A DNA stretch of 64,000 bases from Clostridia bacterium. GTDB taxonomy: Bacteria > Bacillota > Clostridia > Oscillospirales > CAG-382. Below the pieces are notes generated by a model that saw only the letters and a list, made by a program, of their open reading frames with translations, was not told the origin of the DNA and did not search any database. How positions within the stretch are numbered: the stretch's first letter is position 1; each line of letters opens with the position of its first letter. The position numbers and the translations under genes were made by a program. Below are positions 24,328 through 32,534 of this stretch, one piece after another. The stretch is taken from positions 120,773 to 184,772 of the forward strand of contig JAFXEB010000033.1 in the NCBI GenBank assembly GCA_017521025.1. Direction: 5' to 3'.

Positions 24328-25689
24328 ATGGAGAATAAAAGAAGCAGCTTTACAGGCAAAATCGGCTTTGTGCTTGCGGCGGCAGGCAGTGCTGTTGGTC
24401 TGGGCAATATATGGCGTTTCCCCTATCTGGCGGCAAGGTACGGCGGCGGTATATTCCTGCTTGTATATCTTGTGCTTGCCGTGACATTTGGCTTTGTGCT
24501 GATGTGCGCCGAGATAGCTATCGGCAGGAAAACGGGCAAGAGCGCTATAGGAGCCTTCTCTGCCTTGAGCAAAAAATACAGATTCATAGGCGCACTTGCG
24601 TCTGTGGTGCCTATGCTGATACTGCCCTATTACTCCGTTATCGGCGGCTGGGTAATGAAGTACTTTACGGTATTCGTAAGCGGCGGGATAAACGATGCGG
24701 CACAGAGCGGTTTTTTTGACAGCTTTATAGAAAAGCCCCTTGAGCCTGTCGGTTGGTTCTTGCTGTATATAGGACTTACCGCACTCGTGGTGCTGTTTGG
24801 TGTTGAAAAGGGCGTTGAGAAGGTGTCTAAGCTTATGATGCCCGTTCTGGTAGTGCTTACTATCGGTATTGCGGTATACACTATGTTTATGCCCGGCGCA
24901 ATGGATGGCGTTAAGTATTACATAACTCCCGATTTCAGCAAATTTTCCGTAAACACCGTGCTTGGCGCCATGGGTCAGCTTTTCTACTCCATGTCCCTCG
25001 CTATGGGTATTATGATAACCTACGGCTCCTATATGAAGAAGGAGGTCAGCATTGAGGGCTCGGTCAGACAGATAGAGCTGTTTGATACAGGCATAGCTTT
25101 CCTTGCAGGTCTTATGATAGTACCTGCTGTGTTCTCCTTCTCGGGCGGGGACGAGGCTGCCCTCAATCAGGGTCCGGGGCTTATGTTTGTAACCCTGCCC
25201 AAGGTTTTTGCCAGCATAGAGAGCATCGGCGGCTCGATTATCGGCGCTTTGTTCTTCCTTATGGTTATGTTTGCGGCACTGACCTCCTCTATCTCCCTTA
25301 TGGAAACGGTGGTTTCTATTGTCAGAGACAAGCTTGGTTGGGGCAGAAAGACCGCATGTATTGCAGTTTTTGCAGGCTCGGCAGCTTTGGGGCTTCCCTC
25401 TGCCTTCGGCTTCAGCATCTGGAGCAAGGTAAAGCTTGCGGGCATGAGCATACTTGACATGTTCGATTTCTTCTCCAACAGCATACTGATGCCCGCTGTG
25501 GCACTGCTTACAAGCCTGTTCATAGGCTATGTTATCAAGCCCAAGAGCCTTACCGACGAGATAGAGCTGACCGGGAGATTCAAGAAAAAGACTATGTTCA
25601 GCGTTATGATAAAGTATGTGTGTCCCGTATTTATCGTGCTGATACTTATATCCTCCGTGCTTGACGGCTTGGGGATAGCAGATATATAA
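24328..25689 (+). CDS. Neurotransmitter:sodium symporter (NSS/SNF) family amino-acid transporter
   Basis: 453-aa polytopic protein (about 12 helices). The N-terminus has the sodium/substrate motif GSAVGLGNIWRFPYLAARYGGG of LeuT-fold NSS transporters, and YSMSLAMGIMITYGSYM in helix 6 carries the unwound substrate segment. ATG 24328 is chosen because CGAGGA lies just upstream; the longer frame to 24289 lacks a site. Bacterial NSS members take up hydrophobic or aromatic amino acids or leucine with Na+. Single-gene unit with its own promoter and terminator, immediately before the leucine-type T-box operon. Confidence 0.92.
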   Translation: MENKRSSFTGKIGFVLAAAGSAVGLGNIWRFPYLAARYGGGIFLLVYLVLAVTFGFVLMCAEIAIGRKTGKSAIGAFSALSKKYRFIGALASVVPMLILPYYSVIGGWVMKYFTVFVSGGINDAAQSGFFDSFIEKPLEPVGWFLLYIGLTALVVLFGVEKGVEKVSKLMMPVLVVLTIGIAVYTMFMPGAMDGVKYYITPDFSKFSVNTVLGAMGQLFYSMSLAMGIMITYGSYMKKEVSIEGSVRQIELFDTGIAFLAGLMIVPAVFSFSGGDEAALNQGPGLMFVTLPKVFASIESIGGSIIGALFFLMVMFAALTSSISLMETVVSIVRDKLGWGRKTACIAVFAGSAALGLPSAFGFSIWSKVKLAGMSILDMFDFFSNSILMPAVALLTSLFIGYVIKPKSLTDEIELTGRFKKKTMFSVMIKYVCPVFIVLILISSVLDGLGIADI

Positions 25690-25701
25690 GCAATATTTCA
25701 G

Positions 25702-25733
25702 GGAGGCGCACAAAAACTGCGCCTCCTTTATTT
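25702..25733 (+). terminator. Terminator of the NSS transporter gene
   Basis: 9-bp stem GGAGGCGCA/TGCGCCTCC (25702-25710, 25718-25726) followed by a T-rich stretch. Confidence 0.85.
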
Positions 25734-25778
25734 GTGCAAATAATATTCAGAAAAAATTATAAAAATCCAAAAAACATC

Positions 25779-25807
25779 TTGACAAACACCCCTTGCCGTG
25801 ATAAAAT
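25779..25807 (+). promoter_or_regulatory. Sigma-A promoter of the T-box operon
   Basis: TTGACA (25779-25784), 17-nt spacer, TAAAAT (25802-25807). Confidence 0.8.
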
Positions 25808-25813
25808 ACACGC

Positions 25814-26110
25814 AAATCGAAAACGCAGTGATACGGAATAGTACGCAAGGTGCTTTCGCCTTTGAGAGAGATGTCGGTTGGTGCGAGACATTGGGGGAGC
25901 GTTGCGGAACTCACCGTGGAGCGGCTGCTGTGAACTTCCCTTTTGGGAAACGTAGTGGCAGACGGGGGCTCCCGTTACAGGGTCAGGGTGTGCAGGCACC
26001 TGAGGTGCATCCTTCATTGGGTGAAGAAGAGTGGTACCGCGGAAATTGTAGAGCTTTGCTTTTTACGTTTTCGTCTCTTTGGGCTGACAAGGAGGCGGAG
26101 GCGTTTTTTT
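25814..26110 (+). ncRNA. T-box leader, leucine-type specifier (CUC)
   Basis: The T-box core AGAGTGGTACCGCGG is at 26028-26042; the UGGU bulge would pair with an uncharged tRNA whose discriminator is A, as in tRNA-Leu. Upstream is Stem I with AGTA near 25842, a distal stem ATGTC/GACAT (25871-25875/25887-25891), and GGAACTCACCGTGGAG, where the specifier position reads CTC (25910-25912), a leucine codon. Stem II/III-like hairpins follow. A terminator is at 26072-26110. Uncharged tRNA-Leu should therefore switch on the two downstream genes. The register (CUC rather than ACU) is from pattern, not folding. Confidence 0.88.
26072..26110 (+). terminator. T-box-controlled terminator
   Basis: CGTCTCTTT (26072-26080) can pair with AAGGAGGCG, or its first six bases with the final GAGGCG that abuts seven T (26104-26110). 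It lies ~30 nt after the T-box core, as expected for the competing terminator. Confidence 0.7.
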
Positions 26111-26176
26111 GTTGGCTTTACAGGCGGTGTTAACATTACATATATTCTTGTTATATACTGAAAGGAGTTTTCAACA

Positions 26177-27565
26177 ATGAAAAATATCAAAATTGCGGAC
26201 GTGACCCTCAAAAAGCTTTCTGAGGATATGGAGGTTTCCTTGCTTTTCCGTGAGAAGACAGCGATTGCGGCTTGTGCTGACGGACTTGGCGTTGATACTA
26301 TAGAGCTTTCTCCCGTTAAGAGCCTAAGGGAGGATTCGATAATATATAAGACTATTGCAAAAAACATAAAGAATGCTGCTTTGGCTATCCCCGTAGGCTT
26401 CAGCATAGATAGCGTGGCAGATGCCTTTGAGTGCATCAAGGAGGCGGAAAAGCCCCGTTTGCAGATAGAGCTGCCCGTATCCACCGTCCAGATGGAGTAC
26501 ACCTATCACGTTAAGGCAGAGAAGATGCTGGACAAAATCAGCGCCCTTATCTCCGCCGCAAAGGAGCTTTGTGAGGACGTTGAGCTTGTTGCCCTTGACG
26601 CTACCCGTGCGGATGAGGAGTTTCTTATCGCCGCAGTCAAGGAGGCGGAGGCAAAGGGTGCTACCCTTGTTACCGTTTGTGACGATGCAGGCATTTCACT
26701 GCCACAGAGCATTGGCGCACTGACGGAGAAGATCAAGGCGGCAGTCAAGGTACCCGTATACGTAAAGGTGTCTGACCGCATAAATATGGCTGTAGCCTCT
26801 GCCATGGCGGCAATTGCCGCAGGTGCGGACGGACTTAAATGCGCTATGGCGGGCAAAGACGTGTTGCTTACGGGTGCGATATCCGACGCTGTAAGCGTTT
26901 GCGGTGCGGAGCTTGGCGCACAGACTGCTCTTAAGAACACAAAGATACACTCAAGTATTGACGATATGCTCTCGGGCATCAACCACAAGGCATACGATGC
27001 TGATGAGACCGTTAGCGAAAAGAAGAAGATACTGCTTGATTCCGACAGCACTATAGCTCAGGTATCTCAGGCAGCAGCAGTCCTTGGCTACGACCTTTCC
27101 GACGAGGACAGTGGCAAGGTATACAAGGCGCTTATGCAGGTATGCGGCAAGAAGGGTGCGGTTGGCGCCAAGGAGCTTGAGGCTTTGGTCGCCAGCTACG
27201 CTATGCAGGCCCCCTCTACCTATCACCTTGAGAGCTACACCACAAGCTGCTCCAACCTTACAAGCTCTATGTCTCAGGTAACGCTTAAGTGCGACGGCGA
27301 GCTTATAAGCGGCGTAAGCATGGGTGACGGCGCAGTTGACTCGGCTTTCCGTGCCATAGAGCAGTGCGTGGGACACCACTATGAGCTTGACGATTTTCAG
27401 GTGCAGGCTGTTACCGAGGGCAAGGAGGCGCTTGGCAGTGCTATAGTAAGGCTCCGCAACAACGGCAGGCTTTACTCGGGCAACGGTATTTCCACAGATA
27501 TTGTTGCCGCCAGCATAAGGGCGTATATCAATGCTCTTAACAAGATAGTCTACGAAGAGGAGTAA
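26177..27565 (+). CDS. LeuA-like protein with degenerate catalytic site and intact LeuA regulatory domain
   Basis: 462 aa in the layout of 2-isopropylmalate synthase: an HMGL-like TIM barrel (~1-245), a linker (~245-340) and a C-terminal LeuA allosteric/dimer domain (~345-462: DGAVDSAFRAIEQC, GKEALGSAIVRLRNNGRLYSGNGISTD). The catalytic hallmarks are missing. The family DTTLRDGEQ is DVTLKKLSED (8-17), so the metal-binding Asp and catalytic Arg are gone; the metal-binding HxH before the ND motif is VKVSDR (196-201); and the last metal ligand region reads KDVLLTG. It is unlikely to make isopropylmalate. The allosteric half and leucine T-box suggest a leucine-responsive regulatory or binding role, or different chemistry. 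AAAGGAG lies 10 nt before ATG. Confidence 0.85.
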   Translation: MKNIKIADVTLKKLSEDMEVSLLFREKTAIAACADGLGVDTIELSPVKSLREDSIIYKTIAKNIKNAALAIPVGFSIDSVADAFECIKEAEKPRLQIELPVSTVQMEYTYHVKAEKMLDKISALISAAKELCEDVELVALDATRADEEFLIAAVKEAEAKGATLVTVCDDAGISLPQSIGALTEKIKAAVKVPVYVKVSDRINMAVASAMAAIAAGADGLKCAMAGKDVLLTGAISDAVSVCGAELGAQTALKNTKIHSSIDDMLSGINHKAYDADETVSEKKKILLDSDSTIAQVSQAAAVLGYDLSDEDSGKVYKALMQVCGKKGAVGAKELEALVASYAMQAPSTYHLESYTTSCSNLTSSMSQVTLKCDGELISGVSMGDGAVDSAFRAIEQCVGHHYELDDFQVQAVTEGKEALGSAIVRLRNNGRLYSGNGISTDIVAASIRAYINALNKIVYEEE

Positions 27566-27576
27566 GACAAAAAGCT

Positions 27577-30033
27577 ATGAAGATTGTTTTTTCTACCAAG
27601 TACGTGAACCGAAGCTCTTTCCTCGATATATGCCGTTACGCTTACGACTACGGCTTTAAGGGCTTTGAGATATACGACGCTATAAAGGAGCGCAGTCAGC
27701 ACCACGACAGCATCCTCCGCCGTGACCGTGTTGCAGACGCAAAAAGAAAGCTCATCAACCGTGGGCTTGCTGTTTCTGCCCTGAGCTACCCCTGCCCCAT
27801 TGACAGTGAAGAGGCAACGGCTGAGGCGGTTTTGAAATATGTAGAGATGGCGGCAAGCGCAGGTGTGACAAACATTATAGTCCGTATGGAGAACAAGATG
27901 GACTATGAGGCGCTGGGTTCAAAGCTCGGTGCCGCCGTTAAGCGCGCAGAAGACACCGAGGTGGGCATACTGCTTGAGACGGTGGGCTACCTTGCAGATA
28001 CCGAAAACGTTATTGACGTTATCAATTTCTTCTCCTCTGCGGCAATAGGCGTTTCGTGGAACGTGCGTGGCACCTATTTCGGCGCAGGCGAAACGGCTGA
28101 GACAACCATCAAAACTCTGGGCGCATACATAAAATACGTCCGTCTCGGCGATATGAAGGGCGAGAAGACCGTCCTTATCGGTGAGGGTGAGCTTCCTGTT
28201 GAAAAAATAATCGGTGCCCTCTCCTCCCTTAATTTTGACGGCTTTATCTGTGCCGCATGGAACGAGGAGATAAATGACGCCGATATAGTGCTGACCCATT
28301 TTGCCGGTTTTCTTTCCTCTCTCCGCAGGGATAAGAAGGATACCGACCGTGCCTACTACAACAGGGCAAAGACGGGCACCTTTGTGTGGAAGAAATATGA
28401 CGTTATAGACGCCACATTCTCAGACGTGCTGGATACTATGGTAGAAAACTACCCCGACCAGTACGCCTTCAAGTACCCTACCCTCGACTATACCAGAACC
28501 TATGAGCAATTCCGCCGTGACGTGGATACCTGCGCCGCCGCCCTTATCTCTTTAGGCGTTAAGGCGGGCGACCACGTGGCAGTATGGGCAACCAATGTGC
28601 CCGAGTGGTTTATCACCTTCTGGGCGACCACAAAAATAGGTGCTGTTCTGGTTACTGTCAACACCGCATATAAGATACACGAGATAGAGTATCTGCTTAA
28701 GCAGTCCGATACCCACACCCTCGTTATGATAGAGTACTGCAAGGACATAAACTATAAGGAGATAATAAAGGAGCTTTGCCCTGAGCTTGAGACTCTTGTG
28801 CCCGGCAAGGCGCTTTACTCCAAAAATTTGCCCTTCCTGCGCAACGTAGTAACCGTAGGCTTTTCTATGGAAGGCTGTCTTACCTGGGAGCAGATGCTGA
28901 GGCGTTCCTCCCTTGTACCCCGTGAGGAGGTGCGCAGGCGTGCATCCCTCGTAAAGCCCGATGACGTTTGTAATATGCAATACACCTCGGGCACTACCGG
29001 CTTCCCCAAGGGCGTTATGCTTACCCATCGCAATATAGTTAACAACGGTAAGACCATTGGCGACAGGATGGACCTTTCCACCGCCGACCGTATGATGATA
29101 CAGGTACCTATGTTCCACTGCTTTGGCATGGTGCTTTCTATGACTTCTATGATGACCCACGGCGGCACCCTTTGCCCTATCCCCTATTTCTCGCCCAAGT
29201 CATCCCTTGCTTGCGTTAACGATGAGCACATAACCTGCTTCAACGGCGTGCCCACTATGTTTATCGCTATGTTCGGCCACCCCGATTTTGCAAAGACGGA
29301 CTTTTCGTATATGCGCACAGGCATTATGGCAGGTGCAAACTGCCCTCCAGACCTTATGCGCCGTGCCGCCGATGAGATGAATATGCGTGAGATAATCTCT
29401 GTTTACGGACAGACAGAGGCGTCTCCCGGCTGTACTATGGGTGAGGTCAATGAGGATATCGACCACCGTGTTGAGACGGTAGGCAGTCCTTTCCCCGGCG
29501 TCGAGTGCAAGGTTATTGACCCCGAGACGGGCGAGGAGCTTCCCGACGGCGAAAGCGGCGAGTTTGTTGCCCGTGGCTTTAACATTATGAAGGGCTACTA
29601 CAAGATGCCCGAGGCAACCGCTCAGGCTATAGATGCAGACGGCTGGCTTCACAGCGGCGACATCTGCTGCCGCACGCCCGATGGCTATTATAAGGTAACA
29701 GGCAGACTTAAGGATATGATCATCCGTGGTGGCGAAAACCTTTACCCCCGTGAGATCGAAGAGTTTTATCTGACCAACCCGAAGGTGCGTGACGTACAGG
29801 TGGTTGGCGTACCCGACGAAAGATACGGTGAGGAATGTTGTGCGTGGGTGATACTCCACAAGGGAGAGACTGCCACCGAGGCGGAGATGAAGGAGTTTGG
29901 CAACGCATACATAGCACGTCACAAGGTGCCCCGATATTTCTTGTTTGTGGACGAGTTCCCTATGAATGCCGCAGGCAAGATACTCAAATATAAAATGCGT
30001 GACGAATCAAAAGAAAGATTGGGGCTCAAGTAG
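27577..30033 (+). CDS. Fusion of an AP-endonuclease-2-like TIM barrel with an acyl-CoA synthetase (ANL family)
   Basis: 818 aa. Residues ~1-265 resemble sugar-phosphate isomerase barrels but lack the usual Asp/His pair (the strand reads GVSWNVRGTYF) and the His of the HxKD-type strand (VRLGDMK). Residues ~285-818 are a complete acyl-AMP/CoA synthetase: YTSGTTGFPKG (469-479), YGQTEASPG (~609), GWLHSGD (~689), GRLKDMIIRGGENLYP (from 709) and the C-terminal catalytic Lys in AAGKILKYK (~801). It activates a carboxylic acid to a CoA thioester; the closest overall look is medium-chain/fatty-acyl type. It starts 11 nt after the LeuA-like gene and shares its T-box. The fusion is unusual. Confidence 0.85.
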   Translation: MKIVFSTKYVNRSSFLDICRYAYDYGFKGFEIYDAIKERSQHHDSILRRDRVADAKRKLINRGLAVSALSYPCPIDSEEATAEAVLKYVEMAASAGVTNIIVRMENKMDYEALGSKLGAAVKRAEDTEVGILLETVGYLADTENVIDVINFFSSAAIGVSWNVRGTYFGAGETAETTIKTLGAYIKYVRLGDMKGEKTVLIGEGELPVEKIIGALSSLNFDGFICAAWNEEINDADIVLTHFAGFLSSLRRDKKDTDRAYYNRAKTGTFVWKKYDVIDATFSDVLDTMVENYPDQYAFKYPTLDYTRTYEQFRRDVDTCAAALISLGVKAGDHVAVWATNVPEWFITFWATTKIGAVLVTVNTAYKIHEIEYLLKQSDTHTLVMIEYCKDINYKEIIKELCPELETLVPGKALYSKNLPFLRNVVTVGFSMEGCLTWEQMLRRSSLVPREEVRRRASLVKPDDVCNMQYTSGTTGFPKGVMLTHRNIVNNGKTIGDRMDLSTADRMMIQVPMFHCFGMVLSMTSMMTHGGTLCPIPYFSPKSSLACVNDEHITCFNGVPTMFIAMFGHPDFAKTDFSYMRTGIMAGANCPPDLMRRAADEMNMREIISVYGQTEASPGCTMGEVNEDIDHRVETVGSPFPGVECKVIDPETGEELPDGESGEFVARGFNIMKGYYKMPEATAQAIDADGWLHSGDICCRTPDGYYKVTGRLKDMIIRGGENLYPREIEEFYLTNPKVRDVQVVGVPDERYGEECCAWVILHKGETATEAEMKEFGNAYIARHKVPRYFLFVDEFPMNAAGKILKYKMRDESKERLGLK

Positions 30034-30045
30034 AACCAACATCAA

Positions 30046-30088
30046 AACAAGCCTGTGCAGCCGTTTTTGGCTCCACAGGCTTGTTTTT
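30046..30088 (+). terminator. Terminator of the T-box operon
   Basis: 12-bp stem AACAAGCCTGTG/CACAGGCTTGTT (30046-30057, 30074-30085) then T-rich tail. Confidence 0.9.
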
Positions 30089-30168
30089 GTTATAAACCTA
30101 AAATGTTCAATTTTCGGCGTTCTGCGCCGTTTTCACCGTCCCTTGGGACGTGGGAAAATGGAGGCAGA

Positions 30169-30226
30169 ATGGATGAACCGACCCCGAAGCTGTACAAAAG
30201 TACTGCAAGAGGGGAGGTTCGTCCAT
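30169..30226. other. Long imperfect hairpin in the repeat-flanked spacer (possible small RNA)
   Basis: ATGGATGAACC (30169-30179) pairs with GGTTCGTCCAT (30216-30226) over 11 bp with one GU pair, then CCCC/GGGG (30182-30185/30211-30214), then GTAC/GTAC at the tip. An adjacent dyad, CGTCCC-TT-GGGACG near 30137-30150, adds structure. No function can be assigned. Confidence 0.45.
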
Positions 30227-30250
30227 AGCTGAAAAATATATTAAAAACGC

Positions 30251-30280
30251 ATTATGGGCGGCATCACTGCCGCCCATAAT
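30251..30280. terminator. Terminator downstream of uraA
   Basis: Perfect 13-bp stem with 4-nt loop (30251-30263, 30268-30280), about 80 nt after the uraA stop on the minus strand; it could also stop leftover transcription from the T-box operon. Confidence 0.8.
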
Positions 30281-30361
30281 TTCTTTATAAACCTAATTTC
30301 TTTATAAACCTAAAATGTTCGATTTTCGGCGTTCTGCGCCGTTTTCACCGTCCCAAAAAGG

Positions 30362-31735
30362 TTATTTTTGGAGCTGTGCCTCATCATTCTTCCCTCTGGA
30401 CAGCATCAGATTAACGAGGATGCCGAGAATAAGGGAAACAGCGGTGGTGGTGAGGGTAACCTTGCCGAAGGTAAGGGAAAGGCCGCCGATACCGGAGATG
30501 AAGATAACGCTTACTACAAAGAGATTCTTGTTCTCGTCGAGGTTTACGTTCTTTATCATCTTAAGACCGCTTACTGCGATAAAGCCGTAAAGAGCCATAC
30601 AAACACCGCCCATTACGCAGGAGGGGATGGAGTTAACAAAGGCTACGAAGGGGGTGAAGAAAGCGATTATAATAGAAAGGATAGCGGCACCTATTATGCT
30701 GTAAACAGAAGCGTTCTTGGTGATAGCAACGCAACCAACGCTCTCGCCGTAGGTGGTGTTGGGGCAGCCGCCAAAGAATGCACCTGCCATAGAGCCGACA
30801 CCGTCACCAAGGAGGGTCCTATGGAGGCCGGGCTCTTCAAGGAGATCCTGCTCGATGATGGAGGAAAGGTTCTTGTGGTCAGCGATATGCTCTGCAAATA
30901 CAACGAATGCAACGGGAACGTATGCAACAGCTACGGTGCCGATAAAGGAGCCGGAAAGCTCGCCGAAGGCACCAAACGCCTTAATAAAGGTGAACTCAGG
31001 TACTGCAAAGAAGCTCTTTACGGTAACGGGATCGAATACGGAAGTGATCTTGGAGAAATCGATAACCTTGAGTGCATCATAGTCGCAAGCGTTACCAATA
31101 ATGGTAAGAACAGCAGCAAGAGCGTAGCCGGAAAGGATACCGATTATGAAGGGGATAAGCTTGGGCATGCCCTTGCCATAGGTAGAGCAAATCATTACGA
31201 TAGCAAGAGTGAAAAGGCCAACGATAATAGCAACGTAGGGGGAACAAACGGAAACGTTGTCTATCTTAAGGCCGCCGTTCTGAAGGTCGCCTACAGCGTT
31301 GCCTGCAAGGGAAAGACCGATGATGGCAACGGTGGGGCCAATAACAACGGGAGGCATAAGCTTGTTTATCCAGTTAACGCCTGCGATCTTAACGGCAACA
31401 GCGATAACAACGTAAACGAGACCTGCAAGGATAGCGCCGATGATAAGGCCGAGGTAGCCAAGGCCAACGGTAGCGGCACCTGCAAAGGCTGCAAACATAG
31501 AGTTGATAAATGCGAAGGAAGAACCGAGGAAAACAGGGCTCTTGAACTTGGTGAAGAGCAGATAAACGATAGTGCCAACGCCTGCGCCAAAGAGAGCTGC
31601 GGCAGAGCTCATACCGTTACCTACTATAACGGGAACAACAAGCGTTGCTGCCATGATAGACAGAAGCTGCTGAAGGGAGAAAACAATCAGTGCGGGTAGC
31701 TTTGGTTTGTCTTTTACGCCATAAACCATTTTCAT
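30362..31735 (-). CDS. uraA: Uracil permease (NCS2 family)
   Basis: 457-aa nucleobase:cation symporter with 14 predicted helices. UraA-type signatures: FAEHIADHKNLSSI (substrate Glu in helix 8), the GGCPNTTYGES motif in helix 10, and the N-terminal LFGAGVGTIVYLL. The pairing with pyrR upstream and the PyrR attenuator support uracil rather than xanthine. GGAGG lies 9 nt before the ATG at 31735. Codon use is strongly biased as in highly expressed genes. Likely co-transcribed with pyrR. Confidence 0.93.
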   Translation of the reverse strand: MKMVYGVKDKPKLPALIVFSLQQLLSIMAATLVVPVIVGNGMSSAAALFGAGVGTIVYLLFTKFKSPVFLGSSFAFINSMFAAFAGAATVGLGYLGLIIGAILAGLVYVVIAVAVKIAGVNWINKLMPPVVIGPTVAIIGLSLAGNAVGDLQNGGLKIDNVSVCSPYVAIIVGLFTLAIVMICSTYGKGMPKLIPFIIGILSGYALAAVLTIIGNACDYDALKVIDFSKITSVFDPVTVKSFFAVPEFTFIKAFGAFGELSGSFIGTVAVAYVPVAFVVFAEHIADHKNLSSIIEQDLLEEPGLHRTLLGDGVGSMAGAFFGGCPNTTYGESVGCVAITKNASVYSIIGAAILSIIIAFFTPFVAFVNSIPSCVMGGVCMALYGFIAVSGLKMIKNVNLDENKNLFVVSVIFISGIGGLSLTFGKVTLTTTAVSLILGILVNLMLSRGKNDEAQLQK

Positions 31736-31766
31736 AAAATAGATCCTCCAAATTTTTTATTTCCTC

Positions 31767-31789
31767 CGCCTGCCGTTAACGGCGGGCGG
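31767..31789 (-). other. GC-rich hairpin in the pyrR-uraA gap
   Basis: CCGCC-GCCGTTAACGGC-GGCGG dyad with one mismatch and no following T-run. It might be an RNA-processing or stability element; its role is unknown. Confidence 0.35.
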
Positions 31790-31810
31790 TTATGGCTGAA
31801 GCTTGCTCTG

Positions 31811-32356
<546 letters not shown>

Positions 32357-32364
32357 TCACAAAG

Positions 32365-32462
32365 AAAAAACGGTCCTGCCAAGGAGGGCAAGACCGTGCA
32401 TACGTAAACACAAAGCACCGAAAGGTGTAAACATCCACGCTGTCTTGCGACCTCACTGTGTC
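32365..32462 (-). promoter_or_regulatory. PyrR-controlled attenuator leader of pyrR-uraA
   Basis: On the minus strand CACAGTGAGGTCGCAAGACA (within 32436-32460) matches the PyrR-binding loop pattern with GAGG and GCAAGA in a GNRA-capped hairpin. About 40 nt on is a terminator: 10-bp stem around CGGTC-TTGCC/GGCA-GGACCG (32371-32396) followed by six T. The order, binding loop then terminator, is that of pyr attenuators. Confidence 0.8.
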
Positions 32463-32484
32463 GGATTAAAGATGCGTTTTTACA

Positions 32485-32513
32485 ATAATACCACAATATT
32501 TTCGGTTTGTCTA
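32485..32513 (-). promoter_or_regulatory. Sigma-A promoter of pyrR-uraA
   Basis: Minus strand TAGACA (32513-32508), 17-nt spacer, TATTAT (32490-32485), upstream of the attenuator. Confidence 0.65.
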
Positions 32514-32534
32514 TACTTTTTTACGATTTGTCTA

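Larger units (their letters stand above)
30091..30354. repeat. 52-bp direct repeats flanking a structured intergenic segment
   Basis: 30091-30142 and 30303-30354 are the same 52-bp sequence with one mismatch (30109 versus 30321), each holding a CGGCG/CGCCG mini-hairpin. A 17-bp unit (TTTCTTTATAAACCTAA) is also doubled at 30280-30313. Between them lie a long hairpin (30169-30226) and a terminator (30251-30280). No ORF with a ribosome site was seen in this 328-bp spacer. Confidence 0.8.

Noticed and set aside
24259..25713. 484-aa minus-strand ORF
   Set aside because: Antisense of the NSS transporter, His/Tyr-rich shadow frame.
25757..26017. Small ORFs in both strands of the T-box leader
   Set aside because: They cross the promoter and conserved Stem I elements, so coding is unlikely.
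26177..27565. Plain 2-isopropylmalate synthase (leuA)
   Set aside because: The catalytic Arg, the metal-binding Asp and the HxH pair are all missing, so a normal LeuA activity is not supported despite the shared domain order.
30091..30354. Insertion sequence
   Set aside because: No transposase frame and no terminal inverted repeats; only direct repeats and hairpins.
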